Positions 7,822 through 17,623 are shown, counted from the first letter of the stretch. The stretch is DNA of 64,000 nucleotides from Alistipes sp. (GCA_020026335.1 JAHHQO010000010.1:38687-102686), one strand, 5' to 3'. The notes: generated from the letters alone by a model not told the origin. A program made the numbers and translations.

Positions 7822-9210
7822 ATGTCACTTATCAAATCCATTTCCGGTATTCGCGGAACAATCGGTGGCGAGCAGGGCACAAATCTCACGCCCCCCGATG
7901 TGATTAAATTTACAACTGCTTATGCACGTCTCATCGCACAACGCAACAACGGTAAACGACTCACCATTGTCGTTGGTCGTGATGCCCGTATCTCGGGCGA
8001 GCTGATGGCCGACCTCGTGGAGGGTACACTTTTGGCTTGCGGTGTAGATGTTATCAATATCGGTCTTTGCACCACCCCCGGAACAGAGATGGCCGTTATC
8101 CACAAGAAGGCCGACGGTGGTATCATCATCACCGCTTCGCACAACCCCCGTCAGTGGAACGCCCTCAAGTTGCTCAACGCACAGGGCGAGTTCCTCACAG
8201 CAGTTGAGGGTCAGCAGGTTTTGGCCATGGCCGAGGAGGAGAACTACGAGTACCCCACCATCGACCAAATCGGTCACGTCATCTCACGTGAGGACTACAA
8301 CGATGAGCATATCCGCCGCGTATTGGAGTTGCCTCTGGTGAATGTGGAGAAGGTACGCGCACGCAAATTCAAGGTCGTAATCGACGCCGTGAACTCGGTG
8401 GGCGGTATCGTGATGCCCAAGTTGCTCCGCGAGTTGGGTTGCGAGGTCGTAGAGCTCAACTGTGAGCCTACCGGCGAGTTCGCACACAACCCCGAGCCCC
8501 TGCCCCAGAACCTGACCGACATCTCGAAGGTCATCGTTCGCGAGAAGGCCGACCTCGGTATCGTGGTAGACCCCGATGTGGACCGTTTGGCATTCGTCAA
8601 TGAGGACGGTTCGATGTTCGTCGAGGAATACACCCTTGTAGCCGTGGCAGACTACATTCTGTCGCACAAGGTGGGCAACACCGTTTCGAACCTCTCATCG
8701 TCACGCGCCCTGCGTGATGTGACTGAGCGTCACGGCGGCCACTACACCGCAGCGGCTGTCGGCGAGGTGAACGTCACCACCAAGATGAAGGAGGTCGGTG
8801 CAGTCATCGGTGGCGAGGGCAACGGCGGAGTCATCTACCCCGAGTTGCACTACGGTCGTGATGCGCTGGTCGGTACGGCTCTCTTCCTCACCTACCTGGC
8901 AGAGAAGCAGATGACCATGACCCAGCTACGTGCCACCTACCCCGCTTACTACGCTTCGAAGAACAAAATCGAGCTGACACCCGCCATCGATGTGGACAAG
9001 GTATTGGCCACCATTAAGGAGCGTTACAGCAACGAGCAGGTCAATGATATTGACGGTGTGAAGATTGACTTCCCCGAGAACTGGGTACACATGCGTAAGT
9101 CGAACACCGAACCCATCATCCGCATCTACACCGAAGCCAAGTCGATGGAAGAGGCCGATGCATTGGCACAACGCTTTATCAACGAGCTAAAGGAAATCAG
9201 CAACATCTAA
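7822..9210 (+). CDS. glmM: Phosphoglucosamine mutase-type phosphohexomutase
   Basis: The 462-residue protein has the alpha-D-phosphohexomutase landmarks: SISGIRGT at the N-terminus, the active-site loop TASHNP at 104-109 with the phosphoserine Ser106, metal loop DPDVDRL, sugar-binding EGNGGV and the phosphate loop RKSNTEPIIRIY at the C-terminus. The QWNALK after the serine loop is the form seen in Bacteroidetes and archaeal-type phosphoglucosamine mutases. It is expected to make glucosamine-1-phosphate for UDP-GlcNAc; phosphomannomutase or phosphoglucomutase activity cannot be excluded. A long hairpin follows. Confidence 0.85.
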   Translation: MSLIKSISGIRGTIGGEQGTNLTPPDVIKFTTAYARLIAQRNNGKRLTIVVGRDARISGELMADLVEGTLLACGVDVINIGLCTTPGTEMAVIHKKADGGIIITASHNPRQWNALKLLNAQGEFLTAVEGQQVLAMAEEENYEYPTIDQIGHVISREDYNDEHIRRVLELPLVNVEKVRARKFKVVIDAVNSVGGIVMPKLLRELGCEVVELNCEPTGEFAHNPEPLPQNLTDISKVIVREKADLGIVVDPDVDRLAFVNEDGSMFVEEYTLVAVADYILSHKVGNTVSNLSSSRALRDVTERHGGHYTAAAVGEVNVTTKMKEVGAVIGGEGNGGVIYPELHYGRDALVGTALFLTYLAEKQMTMTQLRATYPAYYASKNKIELTPAIDVDKVLATIKERYSNEQVNDIDGVKIDFPENWVHMRKSNTEPIIRIYTEAKSMEEADALAQRFINELKEISNI

Positions 9211-9231
9211 AAGACAGATAGTATGACACAC

Positions 9232-9290
9232 AAGTAGCGATGCCTGCCGCTCTCCGCCCACAGACGAAGAGGGGAGCATCGCTACTTTTG
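9232..9290 (+). terminator. Terminator after the phosphohexomutase gene
   Basis: AAGTAGCGATGC pairs perfectly with GCATCGCTACTT across a 34-base loop that can fold further (CTCTCCGCC with GGGGAG-like text), then TTTGTTT. Confidence 0.75.
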
Positions 9291-9407
9291 TTTGAATACC
9301 CTTTCCGAGGGTGTCGGGACAGAAAGAAGTGACTTTTCACGGCGGAGGAGACTTCCGTTGGCAAGGCACTTGCAGTGATAATTTATCAACCAAAATAAAA
9401 CCTAATC

Positions 9408-10775
9408 ATGGAGAAAGTAAAACAGTATGTAGAAGCCCACAAGGAGCAGTTCGTCGAGCAGTTGTTCAACCTGCTGCGTATTCCCTCCATCAGTGCACAG
9501 TCGGAGCACAAGCCCGACATGAAGCGTTGCGCCGAGTTCCTGGCTGCCGCTCTGGTAGAAGCCGGTGCCGACCACGCCGAAGTGATGCCCACAGAGGGTA
9601 ACCCCGTAGTTTTTGCAGAAAAAATCATAGACCCCGCCGCCAAGACCGTGCTGGTCTACGGACACTACGATGTGATGCCCGTTGATCCGCGCAACGAATG
9701 GAACACCGAGCCTTTCGAGCCGGTCATCAAGGACGGCAGAATCTGGTGCCGCGGTGCCGATGACGACAAGGGTCAGTTGTGGATGCACGCCAAGGCTTTC
9801 GAGGCCATGTGTGCCACCGACTCGCTGCCCTGCAACGTGAAGTTCATGTTGGAAGGCGAGGAGGAAATCGGCTCGGCAAGTCTCTACGGCTTCTGCGAGG
9901 AGAACAAGGAGATGCTCAAGGCCGACATCATTCTGGTATCCGACACCTCGATGATTTCGATGGATACTCCCTCCATCACCTGCGGATTGAGAGGTTTGGC
10001 CTACATGGAGGTGGAGGTGACTGGTCCCAACAAGGATTTGCACTCGGGTATCTTCGGCGGTGCGGTTGCCAACCCCGTCAATGTACTGGCGCGACTCATC
10101 ACCAAGCTGGTCGATGACAAGGGTCATGTGAACATTCCCGGCTTCTACGATGACGTGAGAATCCTCACCCCCTCGGAGCGCGAGGCATTCAACAAAGCCC
10201 CCTTCAACATGGAGAGCTACAAGAAGAATCTCGACATCGACGAGGTGGAGGGCGAAGAGGGCTTCACCACCATCGAGCGCACGGGTGTGCGTCCGTCACT
10301 CGATGTCAATGGTATTTGGGGCGGCTACATCAGCGAGGGCACCAAGACCATCATTCCTTCGAAGGCATCGGCCAAAATCTCCATGCGTCTGGTCCCCAAT
10401 CAGGATTTCCGCAAGATTTCGAAGCTCTTCGAGGAGTACTTCACTTCGATTGCACCCAATAGTGTGAAGGTGACCGTGAAGTCGCTCCACGGCGGTATGC
10501 CCTACGTATCCCCCACCGACATGCCGGCTTACAAGGCGGCAGCCAAAGCCATTGTAGACACCTTCGGCAAAGAACCCCTCCCCTTCTATTCGGGCGGTTC
10601 GATTCCCATCATCAGCGGCTTCGAGTCCATCTTGGGCATCAAGTCCATCCTCATGGGCTTCGGTTTGGCAGAGGACGCCATTCACTCGCCCAATGAGAGC
10701 TACGGCCTCAACCAGTTCTTCAAGGGCGTGGAGACCATTCCTCTGTTCTACAAGTATTTTGCCGAGGAGAAGTAA
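9408..10775 (+). CDS. M20 family dipeptidase/carboxypeptidase
   Basis: This zinc metallopeptidase has 455 residues. GHYDVMPVD at 85-93 supplies His86 and Asp88, CRGADDDKGQ the bridging Asp, EGEEEIGS (149-156) the catalytic and metal Glu, and the lid domain contains LHSGIFGGAVANP. The last metal His lies near HSPNESY at the C-terminus. It should hydrolyse dipeptides or N-acyl amino acids in the cytosol; no signal peptide is present. It is monocistronic, with a terminator about 30 bases after the stop. Confidence 0.9.
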   Translation: MEKVKQYVEAHKEQFVEQLFNLLRIPSISAQSEHKPDMKRCAEFLAAALVEAGADHAEVMPTEGNPVVFAEKIIDPAAKTVLVYGHYDVMPVDPRNEWNTEPFEPVIKDGRIWCRGADDDKGQLWMHAKAFEAMCATDSLPCNVKFMLEGEEEIGSASLYGFCEENKEMLKADIILVSDTSMISMDTPSITCGLRGLAYMEVEVTGPNKDLHSGIFGGAVANPVNVLARLITKLVDDKGHVNIPGFYDDVRILTPSEREAFNKAPFNMESYKKNLDIDEVEGEEGFTTIERTGVRPSLDVNGIWGGYISEGTKTIIPSKASAKISMRLVPNQDFRKISKLFEEYFTSIAPNSVKVTVKSLHGGMPYVSPTDMPAYKAAAKAIVDTFGKEPLPFYSGGSIPIISGFESILGIKSILMGFGLAEDAIHSPNESYGLNQFFKGVETIPLFYKYFAEEK

Positions 10776-10802
10776 TCCTTTCCCCGAAAGAGATAATCAC
10801 GA

Positions 10803-10838
10803 ACCATATTCTGCCTGCGGGCGGAATATGGCTTTTTT
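10803..10838 (+). terminator. Terminator after the M20 dipeptidase gene
   Basis: CCATATTCTGCC pairs with GGCGGAATATGG around TGCG (one G-T pair) and is followed by CTTTTTTG. Confidence 0.85.
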
Positions 10839-10885
10839 GTGCGCTATTCGAGGAACGGGTGTTTTAGGGAAATGGCGACTGCGAT

Positions 10886-10926
10886 ATAAAACGAGAGGGT
10901 CGGAACCGTAGAAAGTTCCGACCCTC
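10886..10926 (-). terminator. Terminator of glyA
   Basis: GAGGGTCGGAAC pairs exactly with GTTCCGACCCTC. On the minus strand it is followed by CGTTTTA. It lies about 30 bases beyond the glyA stop. Confidence 0.75.
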
Positions 10927-10955
10927 TTGTTGTTCAAAATTTATCCGCAATCAGA

Positions 10956-12242
10956 CTACCACGCAAATAGGGGATAGTTGGCCATCAGCTCGTTGACATC
11001 CTTGCGTACGGCTGCGATGTTCTCCTCGTTTTCGGGGTCTTCCAGCACGCGGTCAATCAAGCCCACGATGTAATCCATCTTGTCCTCCTTCAAACCACGG
11101 GTGGTGATAGCCGGTGTACCGAAGCGCAGACCCGAGGTCTGGAACGGTGAACGGCTGTCGAAGGGAACCATATTCTTGTTGGTGGTGATGTCGGCAGCTA
11201 CCAGACAACGCTCTGCCACCTTACCCGTCAAATCGGGGAACTTGGTACGCAAGTCTACCAGCATGAGGTGGTTATCCGTACCGCCAGAGACAATCTTATA
11301 GCCGCGCTTTACGAAGGCTTCGGCCATTGCCTTGGCGTTAATCTGCACCTGCTTCTGATACTCCTTGTATTCGGGTTGGAGAGCCTCGCCAAAAGCCACA
11401 GCCTTGGCAGCGATGACATGCTCCAGCGGACCACCCTGGATACCGGGGAAGACTGCCGAATTGATAATCTGCGACATCTTCTTCACTACGCCCTTGGGAG
11501 TCTTTATGCCCCACGGATTATCGAAGTCCTTGCCCATGAGAATGATACCGCCACGAGGACCGCGCAGGGTCTTGTGGGTGGTAGAGGTAACGATGTGGGC
11601 ATATTTGACAGGATTCTCCAACAGACCGGCTGCAATCAGACCTGCCGTGTGCGCCATATCGACCATGAAGATGGCACCCACCTTGTCGGCGATTTCGCGC
11701 ATACGCTTGTAGTCCCATTCGCGAGAGTAGGCCGAAGCACCACCCACGATGAGTTTGGGTTTGCACTCCAGAGCCTTCTGCTCCATGGCGTCGTAGTCGA
11801 TACGTCCCGTAGCCTCGTCGAGCTGGTAGCCCACGGCGTTGAAGTACATACCCGACATATTCACCGGCGATCCGTGTGAAAGGTGGCCACCGTGTGCAAG
11901 GTCGAGACCCATGAAGGTGTCACCGGGGTGCAACACCGCAAAGAACACCGCCATATTGGCCTGTGCACCGGAGTGGGGCTGCACATTGGCATATTCCGCT
12001 CCGTAGAGCTCACAGATACGCTCGATGGCGAGGTTCTCTACCTGGTCCACGACGCCGCAACCGCCATAATAACGCGCTGCGGGATATCCCTCGGCATACT
12101 TGTTGGTCAGCACCGACCCCATAGCCTCCATGACCTGGTCACTCACAAAGTTTTCCGAAGCGATAAGCTCGATACCGTGAGTCTGTCGCGCACGCTCCTG
12201 CTCAATGAGATTAAAAATTCGGGAATCTCTTTTCATTGTCAT
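10956..12242 (-). CDS. glyA: Serine hydroxymethyltransferase
   Basis: This PLP enzyme interconverts serine and glycine with tetrahydrofolate, feeding one-carbon units. The 428-residue sequence carries ELIASENFVS near the N-terminus, QPHSGAQANMA, the active-site VTSTTHKTLRGPRGG with the Schiff-base lysine Lys224, and SGLRFGTPAITTRG near the end. ATG at 12242 (MTMKRDS) and ATG at 12236 (MKRDS) are both possible starts. The gene stands alone between terminators, and its 5' leader contains a perfect 7-bp hairpin. Confidence 0.97.
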   Translation of the reverse strand: MTMKRDSRIFNLIEQERARQTHGIELIASENFVSDQVMEAMGSVLTNKYAEGYPAARYYGGCGVVDQVENLAIERICELYGAEYANVQPHSGAQANMAVFFAVLHPGDTFMGLDLAHGGHLSHGSPVNMSGMYFNAVGYQLDEATGRIDYDAMEQKALECKPKLIVGGASAYSREWDYKRMREIADKVGAIFMVDMAHTAGLIAAGLLENPVKYAHIVTSTTHKTLRGPRGGIILMGKDFDNPWGIKTPKGVVKKMSQIINSAVFPGIQGGPLEHVIAAKAVAFGEALQPEYKEYQKQVQINAKAMAEAFVKRGYKIVSGGTDNHLMLVDLRTKFPDLTGKVAERCLVAADITTNKNMVPFDSRSPFQTSGLRFGTPAITTRGLKEDKMDYIVGLIDRVLEDPENEENIAAVRKDVNELMANYPLFAW

Positions 12243-12271
12243 TAATACGTTTTTAAGGTTCTAGTAATCCT

Positions 12272-12294
12272 CCGGGTGCATGACACACACCCGG
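12272..12294 (-). promoter_or_regulatory. Leader hairpin upstream of glyA
   Basis: CCGGGTG and CACCCGG form a perfect seven-pair stem with a nine-base loop, about 30-50 bases before the glyA start. On the minus strand an ACTTTGTACC stretch just upstream resembles the tail of a Bacteroidetes -7 box. The hairpin does not match a riboswitch I can name. Confidence 0.35.
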
Positions 12295-12661
12295 TACAAA
12301 GTTTTCGATATAAAGGTAATAACTTTTTCCACACATTGCACCCTCGAAGGTAAAAAAATCAGCAGAGGGAGTCACCCTCATCGGAAGAAAGTCGCAAGGG
12401 ACATCGACTGCCGACTCTTGTCAAAATGCCACAAGTTGCGGTGCATCAAGCGAAACGGTGGTCGGAGAGTCGGAAAATAATTTATAAAATCAGTTATATC
12501 TCTTATAAAATCAGTCAGCGCGAATGTCGTTTTCGGTCGCGACACCACCCCATCAGTCGATAAAGATGCCTTGTTTATCAGATATTTAAATTCTAACCGA
12601 CGATTTTTCTCATTCACACACAATTAGCCCCGCAAAGACGAGGATATTTGAAAAAATTATT
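12295..12661 (+). other. Intergenic region between glyA and the cytochrome operon, no gene seen
   Basis: An 81-residue frame exists on the minus strand (12378-12623), but its text is not protein-like and nothing is preserved around it. This stretch probably carries only the divergent control regions. Confidence 0.5.
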
Positions 12662-12669
12662 TAATTTTG
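12662..12669 (+). promoter_or_regulatory. Putative -7 box for the multihaem cytochrome operon
   Basis: TAATTTTG fits the Bacteroidetes TAnnTTTG consensus and lies 30 bases before the ATG at 12699. A TTG exists upstream but at poor spacing. If real, the box rules out the in-frame TTG start at 12648, because transcription would begin after it. Confidence 0.5.
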
Positions 12670-12698
12670 TAAGCATCTTATTAACATACACACAAACA

Positions 12699-15266
12699 AT
12701 GACGAAACCTAATATCCGTCTTTGGAATATTCTGCTGGCTGCCGGCTTGGTCGGCTCGACCTTGCTTATAGGCAAATATTACTTTTCGTATTGGCAGACT
12801 TCCACGGCGCAAAACATCGCCGTACAAGACATCGAATTGCCCGACAACCATCCGGACATCTCCCAATTTACCCAACAGGAGTTTCCGGCTCAAGGGAAGT
12901 ATTGTCTGGCCTGTCACGAGGGCATAGAACCCACGCGTCCGCTCGAATCGGAGATGATGCATCAGATTCTGGAACAGGGTGCCCAAATGGGTGACCCCAA
13001 CGGTTGCGTGGTCTGCCACGGCGGTACCCCCTCGGAGACCGTAGACAAACACCGCGCCCACCGTGGCGCACCCAAGGGCTCTCCGCTCGATGATTTCACC
13101 CCCGTGCCGGGTGCTTTGCAGGTCAATGCACAGACCTGCGGCCAGTGTCACGAAGACCACACCTATAATGTTCACCGTTCGATTATGAACACCGATGCCG
13201 GCAAGATGAAGGCCATCACCTGGGCATTCGGCATGCACACCGACAATAAGGACCACATCTACGGCGACCACGCCACCGATGACCCCGACGGTCAGGAGCC
13301 GCGCTTCGGTTCGGAGCAGTACAAGGCCTACATGCGCGAGATGGCTGCCCAGTTCCCCGGTCAGTATCCCCAGTCGCTGGAGGGTGTACCCCAGGCATCG
13401 TTCGACAAGTTGGAGGAGCTCCCCGAGCAGGCTGCCTTTGCCTACCTGCGCAACTGTAACGCCTGCCACTTGAGCGGTAAGGGTATGCAGGACAGAGGCC
13501 ACTTCAGAGGTATGGGTTGTGCCGCCTGTCACTCGCTCTACTCTAATGAGGGTTACTACGAGGGTGGCGACACCTCGATTGACAAGAAGCAGCCCGGTCA
13601 TCTGATGATTCACTCGATGCAGGGTACGCGCAAGTCGGTCGCTGTCATCAACGGCAAGACCGTGTCGGGTGTACAGGTATCGACCTGTGCCGCCTGTCAC
13701 GCCGCCGGCCGCCGTATCGGTCACGCTTATCAGGGTCTGATGGCTCTGGGTCACAGCGACAACCGCGGTCCTTTCGATGAGAACGCAAAGCCTCAACAGA
13801 AGAATGCCGGATATGTATATAAATATATTCAGAACGATGCCCACCACCGCATCTCGAAGGACGGCAAGGAGGTGATGGGTCTGCTGTGTCAGGACTGCCA
13901 CACCACCAATGCCATGCACGGCAACGGTAACATCGGCGCAACGACACTCGCAACCATCGAAATCGAGTGTGCCGACTGCCACGGTACACCGACCCACTAT
14001 CCGTGGGAGTTGCCCCTGGGCTTCGGTGACGAGTTCGGCAAGACCCTCGACATGACCCTGGCGCGCGGCGTGGCGGAAGAGCCTCTGGAGGTGACCCGCA
14101 AGTTCGGTATGGTCTATCCCAAGGAGGACGGTTATCTGATGTCGGCACGTGGCAATGCACTGGGCAATGTCATTCGTCGTGGTAACAAGGTGATTGTACA
14201 CTCCGACGGCGGTCACGACTTCGAAGTACCCGTATTGAAGAACCTCACCGAGGAGAACAGCTGGCAGCACCCCGAAAAGGCCGATGTGGCGATGGTGCGT
14301 GTTGCCCAGCACATGGAGAAGTTGGAGTGCTACGCCTGTCACTCGACATGGACACCTCAATATTACGGTTACAAATCGGTGATGGACTTCTCGCAGAAAT
14401 CCATCGACTGGCTGGCATCGTCGGAGGATGTCGATAACAAGAATCTGACGGCCGACTACCACAAACGCTATGTCATGCAGCACGGACGCGAAATCATGGG
14501 CGATTACAGCCATGTGCGCTGGGAGAATCCGCCGCTGGGCATCAACGGTGAGGGTCGTGTGACTCCGCTGACGGGTGTTATCCAGCTGGTGAGCACGGTC
14601 ATCGGTCCCGACGGTAAGGTGGTGACCTGGAACCGCACCGCCAAGACCGAAGCCGGTCACGATGCCATGGAGTTGGCTCCCGTGAATCCCCACACCACCT
14701 CGCTCGAATCGAGAGAGTGTGCCGAGTGTCACGGCAATTCCGTGGCGGCAGGTTTGGGTATGGAGAACGGCCGTTATGACGCACAGCCCCATATCACACG
14801 CTACACCGATGTGGTAGACACCTCGGGTGAGAATGTCAGCGAGTTTACACAGGCTCAGATTCACGCCATCAAGGAGTTGCACGGCGACTTCATGCAGCTC
14901 ATCGATGCCGAAGGTCGGCAGGTGCAGACCATCGACACCCACTGGCCCACTTCGATGCCGCTGACTGCCGAGCAGCGCGGTCGTCTGTCGCGCAACGGCA
15001 CCTGTATGGCTTGTCACCAGGATATTCCCGACGGCTCGATACCCATCCGTATGTTGGGTAAGATTGCCGAGGTGGTGAATCTCGACTTCGCCTCGGGCGA
15101 GAAGCACGACAAACTGCTGCACGAGAACAATGTCATCGTGTCGTGGTTCAAGGCTCTGGGTATCATCGGTTTGTTGATATTCATTCCCATCGCCGTGTAC
15201 GCCTACATCAAGAGACGTAAAATCAGAGAAATTATCAAACGATTCCGCGCATGTTGCAAAGAATAA
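12699..15266 (+). CDS. Undecahaem (11 CxxCH) membrane-anchored cytochrome c
   Basis: The product from the ATG at 12699 has 855 residues. One transmembrane segment lies at about 9-27 and another at about 816-837 with a basic tail, so the body faces the periplasm. CxxCH haem sites start at about residues 69, 103, 147, 253, 274, 330, 397, 424, 544, 674 and 769, eleven in all; no CxxCK is present. Many extra His could be distal ligands. The early part recalls octahaem HAO/tetrathionate-reductase-like and c554-like proteins, but I cannot assign a substrate. It overlaps the CcsBA gene by 16 bases, so it is almost certainly matured by it. I infer a quinol-linked terminal reductase or electron conduit. 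Confidence 0.85.
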   Translation: MTKPNIRLWNILLAAGLVGSTLLIGKYYFSYWQTSTAQNIAVQDIELPDNHPDISQFTQQEFPAQGKYCLACHEGIEPTRPLESEMMHQILEQGAQMGDPNGCVVCHGGTPSETVDKHRAHRGAPKGSPLDDFTPVPGALQVNAQTCGQCHEDHTYNVHRSIMNTDAGKMKAITWAFGMHTDNKDHIYGDHATDDPDGQEPRFGSEQYKAYMREMAAQFPGQYPQSLEGVPQASFDKLEELPEQAAFAYLRNCNACHLSGKGMQDRGHFRGMGCAACHSLYSNEGYYEGGDTSIDKKQPGHLMIHSMQGTRKSVAVINGKTVSGVQVSTCAACHAAGRRIGHAYQGLMALGHSDNRGPFDENAKPQQKNAGYVYKYIQNDAHHRISKDGKEVMGLLCQDCHTTNAMHGNGNIGATTLATIEIECADCHGTPTHYPWELPLGFGDEFGKTLDMTLARGVAEEPLEVTRKFGMVYPKEDGYLMSARGNALGNVIRRGNKVIVHSDGGHDFEVPVLKNLTEENSWQHPEKADVAMVRVAQHMEKLECYACHSTWTPQYYGYKSVMDFSQKSIDWLASSEDVDNKNLTADYHKRYVMQHGREIMGDYSHVRWENPPLGINGEGRVTPLTGVIQLVSTVIGPDGKVVTWNRTAKTEAGHDAMELAPVNPHTTSLESRECAECHGNSVAAGLGMENGRYDAQPHITRYTDVVDTSGENVSEFTQAQIHAIKELHGDFMQLIDAEGRQVQTIDTHWPTSMPLTAEQRGRLSRNGTCMACHQDIPDGSIPIRMLGKIAEVVNLDFASGEKHDKLLHENNVIVSWFKALGIIGLLIFIPIAVYAYIKRRKIREIIKRFRACCKE

Positions 15267-17623
15267 ATCAATTTTTATCCTCTAAATCGGCAACCGTCAT
15301 TCTGCTGCTTATCTATGCAGTATTGATGGCGGTTGCCACTATTATAGAAAAGTCGGAGGGCACGCAGACCGCCAAGACACTCGTCTACTACTCGCCGGCC
15401 TTTATTCTGCTCCACATTCTGATGGTCATCAACTGTGTGGCACTGACCCTCAAGCACCGTCTATTGCGAAAAGGCAAGTGGGGCTATGTCACCACACACG
15501 CCGCGATGATTGTGATTTTGACAGGTGCCACCGTCACCCACTTCTGGGGCGGTGACGGCACGATACATCTCCGCGAGGGAGAGCACAGCAATATCATGGT
15601 CTGCCGCGAGAACGGCCGTCAGACCGTACACGAGCTCCCCTTCGAGGTGGAACTCACCGACTTCACCCTCGTCCGCTACCCCGGCTCGCAGAGTCCTTCA
15701 TCGTATGAGAGCGATGTGAAGATTCACGACAACGGCCGTGTGACGGAGTTTCAGATTTATATGAACCGTGTATTGGACTACGGAGGTTATCGTTTCTTCC
15801 AGGCTTCGTATGATGCCGACGAGCAGGGTTCTATCCTCTCCGTCAATCACGATGTGGCAGGACGACTGATTTCCTATTGGGGATATTTCCTCTTGACCGT
15901 AGGACTGATAGGTTGTCTTATCGGCAAGGGTTCGCGTTTCCGTATGTTGTGCCGTCAGTTGAAGGTCATCGCCCTCATCGCTGTCGCAGGTGTTTCTTTC
16001 CGGGCATCGGCACAGGAGATTCCCGTGGAGCACGCCGAGCAGTTCGGCAAGTTGCCCATGTTGTCGGTGCAGGGTCGTATCGTTCCCGTGAATACCTTTG
16101 CTTCGGAGTTGGTGCGCAAGCTCAAAATCAAGGAGTCGCCTCTCACCCCCGAACAGATGCTGCTCGGCATACTCACCCGTCCTGCGCAGTGGGCTTCCAC
16201 ACCGCTGATTACCATCCGCGAGAGCGACATCCGAAAGAACTACACCGACGGACAGCACGTCATCTCCTACCGCGATGCCTTTGACAGTCGCGGTCACTAC
16301 AAATACGCCAAGGACGTGGAGCGCGTCTATCGCATGACGCCCTCGCTACGCACGCACACCGACCGCGAGTTGTTGAAACTCGACGAGCGCATACAGCTGT
16401 TGCACCGTCTGTTCAACTACGAGTTGTTGCGGATGTTCCCCGTACCGCAGGATTCTATCAATCACCGCTGGTTGGCGGCAGGAGACAATCTCTCGCAGCT
16501 CCAGCCGCGCGACTCGGCACAGGTTGTGGGACTCATGCACAACTACATCAATGCCTGCGCTTCGCAGGATATGGCTTCGGCAGACCGCATTCTCGGCGAC
16601 ATCCGTCAGTATCAGATGAAGAACCACGCCGGGCTGGACATCGACACCGAAAAAATCGAGGCCGAGGTACGTTACAACCGTCTCAATTTAGAGGCGCGTT
16701 GCAAGTTGGGTTATCTGATTTCGGGTGCACTGCTTCTGCTGTTGGCCGTCATGGGCTGGTTCTCGGGAAAAGAGTCCAAGGCGATACGCTACGCCACCAT
16801 GGCACTGTGCACGGTGGTAGGTCTGGTCTTCCTCCTGCACACCTACTCGCTGGGTATGCGCTGGTACATCTCGGGACACGCCCCCTGGAGCAACTCCTAC
16901 GAGACCATGATTTTCATGGCGTGGACAGGTGTATTGGGCGGTTTCTGCTTCCTGCACACAAGTCGTATGACGATGGCTCTGGCGACCGTATTTGCAGGCG
17001 TGGTGCTCTTTGTGGCAGGTCTGAATTGGATGGACCCCGAAATCACGGGGCTTGTTCCCGTGCTCAAATCCCCCTGGCTGATGTTTCATGTGGCAGTACT
17101 GATGACTGCCTACGGATTTATGGGTGTGGGTGCGATGATTTCGACCCTAAACCTGGTGAGCATCGCCATTATCGGTCGCAGCGAGAAACACGACCATCTC
17201 CGCGAGCAGGTCAGACGACTGTCGATTATCAACGAGCTGGCACTGACCATCGGCATGGCACTCATGATGGTGGGTATCTTCCTCGGTGCCGTTTGGGCAA
17301 ACGAGTCGTGGGGTCGCTATTGGAGTTGGGACCCCAAGGAGACCTGGGCGCTGATTACCGCCGTGGTCTATGCTGCCGTACTCCACCGCCGCTGGCTCTC
17401 GCCCTCGAAGGACGAGTTGTGGTTCAACATCGGCGGTCAGTGGGCCTTCCTCACGGTGTTGATGACCTACTTCGGTGTGAACTACCTGCTCAGCGGTATG
17501 CACTCCTACGGCAATGTAGGCGGATTGGCCGACCTTCACGCGGGTGTCTATATTGCCTTTGTGCTTCTGTTCTTCGCTCCCGTGTCGGCGGCACTCATTC
17601 GCAGGCGTAGGACGAAGAAATAA
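15251..17623 (+). CDS. ccsBA: Fused cytochrome c maturation protein CcsB-CcsA (System II haem lyase)
   Basis: The 790-residue polytopic protein joins a ResB/CcsB-like N-terminal half (membrane helices at the start, a periplasmic domain, then a helix near residue 210) to a CcsA/ResC C-terminal half. The CcsA half has about eight helices and the tryptophan-rich haem-handling motif WGRYWSWDPKETWALI. A periplasmic stretch from about 250 to 480 separates the halves. It exports haem and attaches it to CxxCH apocytochromes. Its start lies inside the end of the eleven-haem cytochrome gene, which suggests translational coupling and a dedicated client. Confidence 0.92.
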   Translation: MLQRINQFLSSKSATVILLLIYAVLMAVATIIEKSEGTQTAKTLVYYSPAFILLHILMVINCVALTLKHRLLRKGKWGYVTTHAAMIVILTGATVTHFWGGDGTIHLREGEHSNIMVCRENGRQTVHELPFEVELTDFTLVRYPGSQSPSSYESDVKIHDNGRVTEFQIYMNRVLDYGGYRFFQASYDADEQGSILSVNHDVAGRLISYWGYFLLTVGLIGCLIGKGSRFRMLCRQLKVIALIAVAGVSFRASAQEIPVEHAEQFGKLPMLSVQGRIVPVNTFASELVRKLKIKESPLTPEQMLLGILTRPAQWASTPLITIRESDIRKNYTDGQHVISYRDAFDSRGHYKYAKDVERVYRMTPSLRTHTDRELLKLDERIQLLHRLFNYELLRMFPVPQDSINHRWLAAGDNLSQLQPRDSAQVVGLMHNYINACASQDMASADRILGDIRQYQMKNHAGLDIDTEKIEAEVRYNRLNLEARCKLGYLISGALLLLLAVMGWFSGKESKAIRYATMALCTVVGLVFLLHTYSLGMRWYISGHAPWSNSYETMIFMAWTGVLGGFCFLHTSRMTMALATVFAGVVLFVAGLNWMDPEITGLVPVLKSPWLMFHVAVLMTAYGFMGVGAMISTLNLVSIAIIGRSEKHDHLREQVRRLSIINELALTIGMALMMVGIFLGAVWANESWGRYWSWDPKETWALITAVVYAAVLHRRWLSPSKDELWFNIGGQWAFLTVLMTYFGVNYLLSGMHSYGNVGGLADLHAGVYIAFVLLFFAPVSAALIRRRRTKK

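Noticed and set aside
12378..12623. 81-codon minus-strand frame between glyA and the cytochrome gene
   Set aside because: No recognisable text, no promoter in place and no partner. Length is within chance.
12648..12698. Upstream TTG start for the multihaem cytochrome
   Set aside because: It lies before or inside the likely -7 box; the ATG at 12699 starts directly before a good membrane anchor.
12681..15122. 813-codon open frame antisense to the multihaem cytochrome gene
   Set aside because: It mirrors the codon bias of the real gene. The plus strand carries eleven CxxCH motifs and membrane anchors, while the antisense text resembles no protein.
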